Notes: a model not told the origin generated them from the letters alone. A DNA stretch of 64,000 nt from Cladorhizidae sp. MBARI D1340-BT2 (GCA_028752905.1 JAQNBH010000015.1:11882036-11946035), one strand, 5' to 3'; positions 38,001-52,400 are shown, numbered from the stretch's first letter. Made by a program: numbers and translations.

Positions 38001-41000
38001 TCCTAGCACTATCAGGGCTTCATACAGGATTTTTGGTTGGTTGGGGGGGGGGGGGAGAAAAGTATCCAGCTTAGCATCGCCCACTTTTAGCACGCTGTAG
38101 CTGGAAAGTGTTAGCCACTGATTATCTGTGGGTATGGCCTACATTTGCCACATTCAGTCACTTGCTAAAACTTTTGGTGATATAATATGTTGTTGATTGG
38201 CTTGTGGGTACATGATTGGCTTGTGGGGACATGTTTGTGTGTTTATGTGCAGCAGGATAGTTTATGATTGTGTTATGAATGTGTTGATTGCTTTAGGTGG
38301 ATATGTTTGTGTGTTTGTGCCAGAAAGTTGTGGTTATGTGTTGTGAATGTGTGGTATTATTGTATGCTGAGTTAAGTATAAAAGAGAAATCTGTAAATAC
38401 TAGTCTAATAAAGTGTTGTCTGTTAGTTGCCTGTTGAGTTTGTAAGAGCACTGCTCCTTGATTTTTTCCCCCTGGTGGGTTGATCTCCCTGAAGAAATCA
38501 TTCACAAACATGGATCTCAGAGCCTACTTTCGAAAGAGGACAAGCAGTGATGCATCAGACTCGTTGACTGATCAGGAAGCTGCCCATTCCTCATCCAGTC
38601 TCTCCCAGACAACTGACAATCAGCAGGAGCTCAGAAGAAGAAGAACAAACTCAGTGCTAGTGAAAAGAGGAAGGTCTACAGGGAAAAACTTTCATTTAAA
38701 AAAGAATGGGAGAAGAAATACCCCTGGGTCACCTGCCTAGTGGAGGCATGTTCTGTGCTACATGCCAGAATTGGGGGAAGCCCCCTGTTGGGTCAAGGGG
38801 TGCTTGGACAACCAGAGGCATAGTTGACTGGAACCATGCTAGTGAAGTACTGAAGAAGCATGCAGACTCCCAATGGCACAGAGATGCTGCAGCTGTTGGT
38901 GCCATGGCACAGCAAGTAGAGAGTGGGAAGTCTGTACTTGAGCTCCAGTGTTCAGCTGTTGCACAAGAGGCTGCTGAGCGTAGACAGAGAAATCGGTGTG
39001 TGTTACTCAATCTGTTTAGAGCTGTCTACTTTCTGGTCAAGAATAGAATTCCTCATATGAGTGTTTATCCACATTTGATCCAGCTCCTAGTTGCCAATGG
39101 GGATAAATTACTTGAGCAACATATCAATGAAGACCCATCTAATGCCCAGTACACCTCCAAGTTCAGCACTACGTCACTGATTGAAGCCATTGACACATGG
39201 CTTGACAGAAAGCTGATAGAAAGCCTGAAATCCAGCCCGTTCTTCTCAATTCTAGCAGATGAGAGTCAAGACATTTCCACACAGGAGGAGCTATCGATTT
39301 GTTTCCGGTGGCTTGTGGATGGTCACCCAGAGGAACACATTTTGACGATTCTTCATCTCAAATCCACTGATGCTGAAGAAATTACACATGCTCTAACTTC
39401 CTTCATCAGTGAGAAGAATCTTGATTACTCTAAACTTGTTGGACAAAGGTATGACGGTGCTGCAAAATTCTCTGGTTGCAGAAGTGGAGTGCAAAGAAGG
39501 ATGAGGGTGCATGCAGTCCATGCTCTCTACATCCACTGCTCCTGCCACAGGTTGCAGCTTGCTTCCATGCAAGCAGCTGAGTCTGTTGCTACCGTGAAAA
39601 AGATGTTTGGCACAATGGCCAGCTTGTGGAAATTGTTTTATTATTCCCCCAAAAAAGCAGAAGCTCTGAAAAATGTGCAGTCAGTCCTACATTTTCCAGA
39701 GCTGAAAGTAGTCAAACCAAGCCAAACAAGATGGCTATCTCATGACAGATGTGTGCGAGGCATTCGCAAGGAGCTTCCTGCTCTGATAACTACTTTGCAC
39801 ACGCTCTATGAAGATTGTGGTGACGCAGAAGCATATGGCATAGCGTTGGTGTTGGGCTCTTATAGTGGAGTGGCCACTATCATTCTGCTATCATCCTTGC
39901 TTGATCTTCTTGCTAAGCTCAATTGCTTTATGCAAAGCAAGGCAACTGATTTCAGCAAGTTGCCAATCATCCTTGAGAGCATCGTTTCAGAGCTGAAATG
40001 CCTCAAGAATGAGGATGCGGAATTCTCTGGTGGAAACAACTGTTGACATGCTTGCTAGTGAACATGGCATCACATGCAGGAGGAGTTCAACTAGAACTGG
40101 CAGTGCAGCTGCCACATCAATGAGTGAGTACCGCAATTCAACAGCTATTCCATATATTGACAAACTTGTTTCCAATATAAATGGCCGTTTCACTGATGGT
40201 GCTGTGGAGCTACTTGTCTCCTCATCGATCTTTGACCCTGCTTCGATGCCAACAGAAGATACTGCTCTTCTTGAGTATGGCAATCCACAACTGCAAACTC
40301 TAGTTAACTTCTATGGGAAAGAAGCAACTGTAGAGTTTGATGGTGAAACCTTCACTTCTCCACCTCTCGTGGATGGAGAAGAAATCTTTGCTGAGTGGAG
40401 AGTTTTTAAGAGAGTCTTGGCACAAGAGAAGAAGAAAATGATGAAGAAAAAGAAACTAAGTAAACCACCCACTCTACAGGATATGAAGACAGAGATGGAG
40501 CTTTCAGGAGCATGCAAAGAGATCTTCCCAGAGATTTTCAAGTTACTGGATATTTTGCTAACTCTTCCAATTGCAACAGCTACTGTCGAACGTTCTTTTA
40601 GTCGGATGAAGATTGTGAAGACATGTCTTCGAAATAGACTAAGTGACATCAACCTTGCTAGGCTCATGCGAATCGCAATTGAAGGGCCTGAACTGACTTC
40701 AGTAGATTTTAGTGCCATATTCAAGGAGAAAAATCGTCGTATTGCTTTATAAAATTCTGTTTTCTAAATTACTATAATGATGTTAGCAAAATGTCAATGT
40801 CAATGTTGCACTATGACATCATAATTTTTGAAAATCCTGGGGGTGGGGAAACTCTGGCTGACATCCCAGGTCCCCCCCCCTGTACGAATCCCTCACTATC
40901 TTTCTTATTTCTTATCCTCCATCTTTCTTTCTTCTCTTCCTAGCACTACCTTCTCATTTCTTATCCTTCTCTTCCTCGAGGCACGCATCGCTATTTTGCA

Positions 41001-41221
41001 TGTGTTCTTTTAACTTCTGCTTTATTCATAGTTTCATTAAAACTAATATGTGGCAGAGCATTTAACACTAGTCCATGTATTAATGTTCCTCGTAGTCTAG
41101 TGGAAAATCTTGATTTATATATATATATATACATCACGCGAATCTTAATTGACATCGTCAGTGAGTGAGCTTGCCTCTCTCACAAATTTATTGTTGTTGT
41201 TGTTACTATTATTACTATTAT

Positions 41222-41280
<59 letters not shown>

Positions 41281-43366
41281 TTTAGGACATAACTTTTGTA
41301 CCCCAACCAGGAGGCCCAAAGACTAGCTATGTTTTGAAAACGACTGGAAACCTGGTAATGGTCTTCAATTCAATCTCATCACCTGTGAAATGGAAGTTCA
41401 AGCATGCTAGCAGCAAATTAAAAAAATTTACAGCAAAGAAGTCAATTGTCAATTGGTTTACTGAGAATCTTGCTCCTCTCTGAAATGGTCATATTACCGT
41501 TAGATCTGGAATATTTTGCGTTTAAAATAAAATATTCCAGTGGTCTATGGATTGGTCTATGGATTATAATTTTTTTAACCGATGTGGCTGACCGTGAGAC
41601 AATACGCTGAGACAATACGCAGTTAACTTCTGAAGAGAACCAGCTGAAAAGCCATGGATGAGATAAGAGGCTATCATGCTATATGAAACCCACAGTTGAG
41701 GGATTGTGAAAGAGTGCCATTAACAAAGAGATCACTATGCAGCAGCTAGCAGTGGGGAAAAAATGGCATCAATATAAACTAGGAAAGTGCCAGAGCTGTG
41801 TTCACTTCTCTAACTTCAAGTATCTTAGGAGAAAGATATTTCTGGCACTTCATGAAGCTCGTTCTTTTCTCTGCCCTGTCTTGTGTGTCTGCACAAGCAA
41901 TAGCTAATGAGATCACCTTACCTGTTTTACCATTAATGTTTACACGAGCAATAGCTAATGAGATCACCTTAACTGTTTTACACAAGCAATAGCTAAATTA
42001 TTTTCTAGTTTTTAATTTTCACAGGTCAGAAGGACTGCGAAAAATGTATCAACAATAAGAATTCCAGATTTACGGTATGCACTCAAACTTGTGTATGTTG
42101 CACTACAAGAATCTGTGAAAGAATCGTCCACTCTGAGGTGGGCAAGGATGGAGAGATTATATGACGACCACAGTTCAAAGCAGAGACCTTCACCTTCAAC
42201 TAGACCAGATCAACTACGTGTGTGTGTGGTGTGTGCGTGCGTGTGTGTGTGTGTGGTTTGTAATAGAGAAAAGGAGATAGAATAGTATCTATGTTTGGTT
42301 AATTCTGGTCTTCTGTGCAATTCTTGCCCAATCTGAAGGAGGCTGTAGCTGACCCTCTACGAAAGACTTGACTCTAATAAAACAATAAGAGGAACAACAA
42401 CAACAGGAACAACAACAACAACAGCAAAAACAGCAGGAACAACAACAACAGCAAAAACAGCAGGAACAACAGCAACAACAGCAACAAAAAGAGGAACAGC
42501 AACAACAACAGTGACAATTTCACATTTAAAATATATATACACATATCCAAACAAACGAGAAACAAATGCTTTTTTAAAAACAAATAATTGGATTGACTTG
42601 GAAGGCAGCAAGAATGCACCATTTAGGGTGGGCCTAAGTGTCCAGAGATTTTCAAGTTACTGGATATTTTGCTAACTCTTCCAATTGCAACAGCTACTGT
42701 CGAACGTTCTTTTAGTCGGATGAAGATTGTGAAGACACGTCTTCGAAATAGACTAAGTGACATCAACCTTGCTAGGCTCATGCGAATCGCAATTGAAGGG
42801 CCTGAACTGACTTCAGTAGATTTTAGTGCCATATTCAAGGAGAAAAATCGTCGTATTGCTTTATAAAATTCTGTTTTCTAAATTACTATAATGATGTTAG
42901 CAAAATGTCAATGTCAATGTTGCACTATGACATCATAATTTTTGAAAATCCTGGGGGTGGGGAAACTCTGGCTGACATCCCAGGTCCCCCCCCCCCCCCC
43001 CGTATGAATCCCTCACTATCTTTCTTATTCTCTTATCCTCCATCTTTCTTTCTTCTCTTCCTAGCACTACCTTCTCATTTCTTATCCCCTATCTTTCTTC
43101 TCTTTCTCGAGGCACGCATCGCTATTTTCCATGTGTTCTTTTAACTTCTGCTTTATTCATAGTTTCATTAAAACTAATATGTGGCAGAGCATTTAACTCC
43201 ATACACTACTATATAGTCCATGTATTAATGTTCCTCGTAGTCTAGTGGAAAATCTTGATTTATATATATATATATACATCACGCGAATCTTAATTGACAT
43301 CGTCAGTGAGTGAGCTTGCCTCTCTCACAAATTTATTGTTGTTGTTGTTACTATTATTACTATTAT

Positions 43367-43419
<53 letters not shown>

Positions 43420-46400
43420 TTTAGGACATAACTTTTGTACCCCAACCAGGAGGCCCAAAGACTAGCTATGTTTTGAAAACGACTGGAAACCTGGTAATGG
43501 TCTTCAATTCAATCTCACCACCTGTGAAATGGAAGTTCAAGCATGCTAGCAGCAAATTAAAAAAATTTACAGCAAAGAAGTCATGTCAATTGGTTTACTG
43601 AGAATCTTGCTCCTCTCTGAAACGGCCATATTACCGTAGATCTGGAATATTTTGCGTTTAAAATAAAATATTCCAGTGGTCTATGGATTGGTCTATGGAT
43701 TATTTATTTTTTACTGATGTGGCTGACCGTGAGACAATACGCAGTTGACTTCTGAAGAGAACCAGCTGAAAAGCCATGGATGAGATAAGAGGCTATCATG
43801 CTATATGAAACCCACAGTTGAGGGATTGTGAAAGAGTGCCATTAACAAAGAGATCACTATGCAGCAGCTAGCAGTGGGGGAAAAAATGGCATCAATATAA
43901 ACACACCTACCTAGGAAAGTGCCAGAGCTGTGTTCATTTCTCTAACTTCAGGAGAAAGATATTTCTGGCACTTCATGAAGCTCGTTCTCTGCCCGGCCTG
44001 GTGTGTCTGCACAAGCAATAGCTAATGAGATCACCTTACCTGTTTTATCATTGATGTTTAATGAGATCACCTTACCTAAATTATTTTCTAGTCTTTAATT
44101 TTCAAAGTCAGAAGGACTGGGCTGACTGGGAAAATTTATCAACAATAAAGAATTCCAGATTTACGGTTTGCACTCGAACTTGTGTATGTTGTACTACAAG
44201 AATCTGTGAAAGAATCATCCACTCTGAGGCGGGCAAGGATGGAGAGATTATATGACGGCCATAGTTCAAAGCAGAAGCCTTCACCTTCAACTAGACCAGA
44301 TCAACTACATGTGTGTGTGTGTGCGTGTGTGTGTGTGGGCTTGTAATAGAGAAAAGGAGATAGAAAATAGCATCTATGTTTGGTTAATTCTGGTCTTCTG
44401 TGCAACTCTTGCCCAATCTGAAGGAGGCTGTAGCTGACCCTCTACGAAAGGCTTGACTCTAATAAAACAACAACAGCAACAACAACAAGAGGAACAACAA
44501 CAAGAGGAACAACAACAGCAGCAACAACAAGAGGAACAAAAATAACAACAGCAACAACAAGAGGAACAACAACAACAGCAACAACAAGAGGAACAACAAC
44601 AGCAACAACAGTGACAATGTCACATTTAAAATATATATAGACATATCCAAACAAACGAGAAACAAATGCTTTTTTAAAAACAAATAATTGGATTGACTTG
44701 GTTAATTAAGAAGCAAGAATGCACCATTTAGGGAGGGCCTAAGTGTCCAGAGATTTTCAGGAATCCTTAACTTCTCCCTCCCCCTCCCCCCTTCCCCTCC
44801 CTCCTCCTGCAAACAATTTTGTGCCAAAAGATAAGAGTTCTCTGTGTGCTTCAAAATTCTATTAAGTCAGCTGGGTATTGGGTCATTGGCATGTGAAACA
44901 GTGGAGGTCCTTCATATTGGTGACTAGCTAGGTATTGGGCAGTTGCATGTGAAACAGTGGAGGTCCTTCATATTGGTGACTAGCTAGGTATTGGGTCAGT
45001 GGCATGTGAAACAGTTGAGGTCCTTCATATTGGTGACTAGCTAGGTATTGGGTCAGTGGCATGTGAAACAGTGGAGGTCCTTCATATTGGTGACTAGCTA
45101 GGTATTGGATCAGTGGCATGAGAAACAGTGGAGGTCCTTCCAGTTGGATGTTGGGCACTAGACATTGGGATGCCATGGGGACTTGAGAGAGGTTGTCTTC
45201 TGACATGCAATATAACTCCAAATGATGTTACTAAGCAATGTGTGGGCAATCAGAGACCAACCACTTGTGTTAGCTGAGTGGTGTGTGGCCAATCAACAGA
45301 TCTGCCTTAAGTGTCGTTAGTGCACGTCAAGTGCTATACCTACCTTCACTCCCAAGCTGTTTCCCAAGTTGACTGAACTTTCAGATTGAAACAATGTGGT
45401 CGCCCACATGAAGGCCTTCCTCTATTTCACACATCACTGACCTGAGGCCAACCTAGCCAGCAGTACCTTAAATGTCATTAAATTGAAGTTTTAAAGCACG
45501 CGAAGATATTTATCTTTTGGCACACTAAAATTACTTGCATGGTGGGAATTTATGGGGGTGGGGGGGAGAAGGCTCAGAGAAAGAGGCACCATGGTGAAAA
45601 TTACCCTTACATGTTCCTGTGTTGTCGTTGTCGATCCTACGTTACTAATGAAATCCATGGTCATCCGCAGATAACCACAACCCTATGCCTCCTCCAGCAC
45701 CGCATGGCATCGAGTATCCGTGGATGAACTGTGGATATCCCTAGTAACTTGGTCACCCTCAGGTACTCTGACAGAGGAGGCATATGTGGATACTCTGACA
45801 GATGGGACATGGCTACGTATATGTAGAATCTATGGATGAAAGATAGATATCGCTAGTCACATGGTCGTCCATGGATGAACACAGGATCGGCAACATATCA
45901 ACCTCTAATATCGTGTGACATCGATTTATATGTAGCTAAAGTGGGGTGTGGTCTCCAAAGGTGCACTCTTCTGACAAAATGTTTTTTTTCTTGCAAGTTG
46001 TTTTAAGCGACTCTGCCTACAAAATGACTGATGATCACAAATAGCCTAAAATGAGCTACTTCCTCCATTCCCAAAGCAATCAAAGTGTTAGTTGTTGTTG
46101 TTGTTGTTGTTGTTGTTTTGCTTAAAACCTTCCTTGGGTGGTCCCTAAAATCTACAGCCAGTTTGGTCTGGATCAGCCCGTGGGGTCCCGAGTTATGTGC
46201 TAACGTAATCGCGTACAAGCAGACACACGAACATTTTGTACTTTTTAGTTGTGTATTTCTATTTTAAACGTTTTTTTCTTGTAAGCGCTTATGGCTCTGC
46301 CTTACTTCTGGTATATACGACTTGTGGTGGATGCTGACACTGCACAAACCAAACAGATGCAGTTAGCATCTCTGCCTTGGGCTCGCTGGATTCCCTCAGC

Positions 46401-49400
46401 CTGGACGTTTAAATGTTGTCCCATAGTATTCGTCACAGGATCTGAGACGGCAGTCAATTGTACGGAAAATGAAAAATAGACTTTCAAGCAATATATACAG
46501 TCTAGCTGGAGTGTTGCTGTCAAGCAATATGGTCTAGCTGGAGATGTGCTTTAAAATGGTATGAAATCTGAAGGGGTGGGGAGGTATGGGGATAAATTAT
46601 GACTTGGCCATTTCTGCTCACTCAGCCACTCTCTTCATACACCAGTGTGTAATAAATGGGATTATAATTCCAATGAGGCAGGTTTATAATATGATGCGAG
46701 CTGGCATTGTGGATGACCATGTGTTGCTCTATGCATGAGCTGGCATTGTGGATGACCATGTGTTGCTCTATGCCTGAGCTGGCATTGTGGATGACCATGT
46801 GTTGCTCTGTGCATGAGCTGGCATTGTGGATGACCATGTGTTGCTCTATGCATGAGCTGGCATTGTGGATGGCCATGTGTTGCTCTATGCATGAGCTGGC
46901 ATTGTGGATGACCATGTGTTGCTCTATGCATGAGCTGGCATTGTGGACGACCATGTGTTGCTCTATGCATGAGCTGGCATTGTGGATGACCATGTGTTGC
47001 TCTATGCATGAGCTGGCATTGTGGATGACCATGTGTTGCTCTATGCATGAGCTGGCATTGTGGACGACCATGTGTTGCTCTATGCATGAGCTGGCATTGT
47101 GGATGACCATGTGTTGCTCTATGCATGAGCTGGCATTGTGGACGACCATGTGTTGCTCTATGCCTGGCATTGTGGATGACCATGTGTTGCTCTATGCCTG
47201 GCATTGTGGATGACCATGTGTTGCTCTATGCATGAGCTGGCATTGTGGATGACCATGTGTTGCTCTATGCATGAGCTGGCATTGTGGATGACCATGTGTT
47301 GCTCTATGCATGAGCTGGCATTGTGGACGACCATGTGTTGCTCTATGCATGAGCTGGCATTGTGGATGACCATGTGTTGCTCTATGCATGAGCTGGCATT
47401 GTGGATGACCATGTGTTGCTCTATGCATGAGCTGGCATTGTGGACGACCATGTGTTGCTCTATGCATGAGCTGGCATTGTGGATGACCATGTGTTGCTCT
47501 ATGCATGAGCTGGCATTGTGGACGACCATGTGTTGCTCTATGCATGAGCTGGCATTGTGGACGACAATGTGTTGCTCTATGCATGAGCTGGCATTGTGGA
47601 CGACCATGTGTTACTCTATGCATGAGCTGGCATTGACCATGTGTTGCTCTATGCATGAGCTGGCATTGTGGATGACCATGTGTTGCTCTATGCATGAGCT
47701 GGCATTGTGGATGACCATGTGTTGCTCTATGCATGAGCTGGCATTATGGATGACCATGTGTTACTCTATGCATGAGCTGGCATTGTGGATGACCATGTGT
47801 TGCTCTATGCATGAGCTGGCATTGTGGATGACCATGTGTTGCTCTATGCATGAGCTGGCATTGTGGATGACCATGTGTTGCTCTATGCATGAGCTGGCAT
47901 TGTGGATGACCATGTGTTGCTCTATGCATGAGCTGGCATTGTGGATGACCATGTGTTGCTCTATGCATGAGCTGGCATTGTGGACGACCATGTGTTGCTC
48001 TATGCATGAGCTGGCATTGTGGATGACCATGTGTTGCTCTATGCATGAGCTGGCATTGTGGACGACCATGTGTTGCTCTATGCCTGGCATTGTGGATGAC
48101 CATGTGTTGCTCTATGCATGAGCTGGCATTGTGGATGACCATGTGTTGCTCTATGCATGAGCTGGCATTGTGGATGACCATGTGTTGCTCTATGCATGAG
48201 CTGGCATTGTGGATGACCATGTGTTGCTCTATGCATGAGCTGGCATTGTGGATGACCATGTGTTGCTCTAGCATGAGCTGGCATTGTGGATGACCATGTG
48301 TTGCTCTATGCATGAGCTGGCATTGTGGACGACCATGTGTTGCTCTATGCATGAGCTGGCATTGTGGATGACCATGTGTTGCTCTATGCATGAGCTGGCA
48401 TTGTGGACGACCATGTGTTGCTCTAGCATGAGCTGGCATTGTGGATGACCATGTGTTGCTCTAGCATGAGCTGGCATTGTGGACGACCATGTGTTGCTCT
48501 AGCATGAGCTGGCATTGTGGATGACCATGTGTTGCTCTATGCCTGAGCTAGCATTGTGGATGACCATGTGTTGCTCTATGCATGAGCTGGCATTGTGGAT
48601 GACCATGTGTTGCTCTAGCATGAGCTGGCATTGTGGATGACCATGTGTTGCTCTATGCCTGAGCTAGCATTGTGGATGACCATGTGTTGCTCTATGCATG
48701 AGCTGGCATTGTGGATGACCATGTGTTGCTCTATGCATGAGCTGGCATTGTGGATGACCATGTGTTGCTCTGTGCATGAGCTGGCATTGTGGATGACCAT
48801 GTGTTGCTCTATGTATGAGCTGGCATTGTGGATGACCATGTGTTGCTCTAGCATGAGCTGGCATTGTGGGTGTCCATGTGTTGCTCTATGCATGAGCTGG
48901 CATTGTGGATGACCATGTGTTGCTCTATGCATGAGCTGGCATTGTGGATGACCATGTGTTGCTCTGTGCATGAGCTGGCATTGTGGATGACCATGTGTTG
49001 CTCTATGTATGAGCTGGCATTGTGGATGACCATGTGTTGCTCTATGCATGAGCTGGCATTGTGGATGACCAGGTGTTGCTCTATGCATGAGCTGGCATTG
49101 TGGACGACCATGTGTTGCTCTATGCATGAGCTGGCATTGTGGACGACCATGTGTTTCTCTATGCATGAGCTGGCATTGTAGACGTCCATGTGTTGCTCTA
49201 TGCATGATCTGGCATTGTGGATGACCATGTGTTGCTCTATGCATGAGCTGGCATTGTGGATGACCATGTGTTGCTCTATGCATGAGCTGGTATTGTGGAT
49301 GACCATGTGTGCTTTATCGCTCCATGCTCGATGCCTTCTGTGTTACCAGAAAACCATGCCTACAGTTAACTTAGATGCACACAATGAATGGTGTGGCTTG

Positions 49401-52400
49401 GATCTGCATGGTACACTACTGGTAAAGATGCAGTGAATCATAATTAATGGTTTATATAATCTTGGCAACACAGGACATTTTTTTGTTTCTTTCTTTGTTT
49501 ATTGTGTTTATAGGAAATCCAGGCAAAACTGAGGAGTGAGATTAAATATTATCAAGGTAAGGAGTTGAATATTAAATATTATCAAGGTAAAGAGTTAAAT
49601 ATTATAAAGGTAGAGTTAAATATTATCACGGTAAAGAGTTAAATATATCAAGGTAAGGGTGGTCATGATAAAGAGTTAAATATATCTAGGTAATGGGTTA
49701 AATATAAATGGTTAAATATATCATGGTGAAGGGTTAGGTTAAGCAGTTAATCGATGTAAATATATCACAGTAAAGGAGTTAAATATATCAAGGTAAAAGG
49801 GTTAAATATATCAAGATAAGGAGTTAAATATCAAGATAGGAGCTAAATATATCACAGTATGCAGTTAAAATATCAATGTAAAGAGTTAAATGTATCAAGG
49901 TAAGGAGTTAAATGTATCAAGGTAAGGAGCTAAATGTATCAAGGTAAGGAGTTAAATGTATCAAGGTAAGGAGTTAAATGTATCAAGGTAAGGGGTTAAA
50001 TGTATCAAGATAAGGAGTTAAATGTATCAATGTAAGCAGTTAAATATATCAAGGTAAGGAATTAAAGGTAAGGAATTAAATGTATCAAGGTAAGGAGTTA
50101 AATGTATCAAGGTAAGGAGTTAAATGTATCAAGGTAAGGAGTTAAATGTATAAAGGTAAGGAGTTAAATGTATCAAGGTAAGGAGTTAAATGTATCAAGG
50201 TAAGGAGTTAAATGTATCAAGGTAAGAAGTTAGTGTAACAAAAGCTAGTGGCTTTATTAATGTCCATTTTCCTTCACTTTTTTATTTTTGTTTGATGTTT
50301 ATTAGTTGCATACAACAATACTAATACTAATAATATAATAACAACATCTATAATACTACTACTAGTACTAATAATAAATACATTAGTAGTAGTAGTAGTA
50401 GTCCTGAGCTTAGTGGAAGGCATATGGTTTGGCCTGTGCCTTTGAACAGAGAGGGGAGTCCAGCTGTTCCTTGGTGACTGCATCATCAAAAACTGGCTCC
50501 ATTTATGAGAAGTTGCTGTAATTTTTCATGGTCAAAATTGATGATGTTGATGTTGATATCTGACGGTGATGGTGGCAAAGGAGTGAAGATTACTGCAGAC
50601 TACTTGTTCTGCTTCATAAAAATGATTGTTGGTCAAGAATGACACATATGCACACATTCACACACACACACACCACACACATGCACAAAGGTTGCTTGAA
50701 GGCCAGGAACCATGACGTAGACGCTCTCCGCCGCACCTTGGAACAAATCAAGTATGAAAAGTAAGTGCCAATGGCAGTGAAGTTGCTTTCGATGATCACC
50801 TGTTCAATGAGCTACCTCTCTATTGGAGCCAATTCAATGTATACCAATGGAGGCCTTTTTACTCTGCCAAGACAGAAGTGCATGGGGAGTGCATCCAGTC
50901 ACCTGAATTTGAATTAATGCACATTGGTCATGTCCACACCGGTATTGCAATAAACCTTGCGCAGCAAAAAAAAATTAAATTAAAAAAAGATTCTAAATGT
51001 TGTTTCTCTCCTATTGTGGAGGAGCTTCTCATAGACCTGTAGGAGACCTGTGCTGCAGAACAGACCGAGGATAGGGTTAAGGGAAAGGCAGTGTGTCGTC
51101 GAAGGATGATGCTCAAAAAACCTACAAGAAATAACTCGGCAAGGTATTTTCATATAAGCACTAGCTCTAGTTATTCGGCTACGGCTTAGACGTATATAGC
51201 TAGCTAGCTTACACCGTACAAACAGTTTCCTGGCAAGTAAATACATGGATTATTGCTCGAGTCTCCTCCAAGCTCTGACCTGCAACTTATGGCAAGGGCA
51301 AAATATTTAACCCACCCATGATGTGAATTGTTTTATTGATTGCCTCAACCTTCTAGAGACACGTTGGCTCCGATGTGGATTACGACACAATTTCCAAATT
51401 CTAGTTAAATGTGGATGTGACCAATGCACGTTTTTTTGTGACTTGAATGCACACCGAGTGTGCATTAGATCGTGAGAAAGGTTACCTTTTAGACAAGTCA
51501 AGGCAGCCATCCATTTATGTTGCAACCTGGTCTGATAAAACAGGTCTTCTATACCATGTGCTGTGAACACTACATAAGTTATGGACTCTATAATATTAAT
51601 CTGGCATTGTCAACCCTTTACCTTCCCCTCTGTGGGTGGGGCTGGGTGGGGGGGGGGGGGGGGTGGATGAGGATCTTTGGAGTCACTAGTATAGTATAAT
51701 TTCATGCCGCTAGGCCAACAGTAACCTGCCAATCAGATTGCGGTATCTGTGGACACTCGGGGTCCCAACAGACATTAGGTTCCTTCTGTTGTACAGAAGT
51801 TGTCATATTGTGTTGCTAGCCATCACAACTGTAGTAGCCGCCGCAGTGACCTGAAGGCTTTGGCCATTCAGGCTTCCTTCTACCAGTGGGGGGCTGTTTA
51901 ATGAGGTAGGGGTGGGTCAAGTATTGCACTTGTGGTACTATCCCGTGCGAATCAGTGCAAAAATCGATTCCAATCCACTGGTGCAGCTTATCCCTATTGG
52001 TCATGGCTAGTAGTCCAGGCAGGTGCCATTCTTCAGTGGATTTGCCCTAGATCTCTGAACATCCCTCCCCGAGGTTTAGAATCATGATGAGTTTGTTGCT
52101 GGAAGTGAGCACAGATGTATCTTGCACGTTTGGACAGATTATTAATATTACTTTTTTTATTAAAAAAAAAATTGTTTTCAGTAACTATTAGTTGGTATGG
52201 CAAGTTTCTTTCACACAATGAGAATCTTTGGAGTCAATGTGGCCTGAGGCAGTATTCTTCCACCCCTGCATGGCTCCTATTATTATTATTATAGCGACAA
52301 TTAATCATTTGAAGTGCGCCCGATAAGGGGTGGACCTTATTTAAATTTAGACAGGGGAGGGCATGGTTTTATTGACCTTTCAGGTTCAGATTATATATAT

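Larger units (their letters stand above)
40530..44752. repeat. 2.1-kb tandem duplication (hAT 3' end plus flank)
   Basis: Unit 1 is about 40530-42639 and unit 2 about 42640-44749. Both begin with CCAGAGATTTTCA, and the same 13 bases recur at the end (44746-44758) before unique sequence. Each unit carries the last ~70 transposase codons, the hAT right end, an ACT microsatellite (41218-41280 and 43364-43422), a Cys-rich frame, and a CAA-rich tract (42380-42510 and 44466-44612). Copies differ by scattered substitutions, small indels and microsatellite length. Confidence 0.93.

Noticed and set aside
46695..49312. CRISPR-like regular repeat array with long open frames
   Set aside because: There are no unique spacers. 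It is a simple head-to-tail 33-bp minisatellite in animal DNA, and frames are open on both strands because the unit length is a multiple of three.
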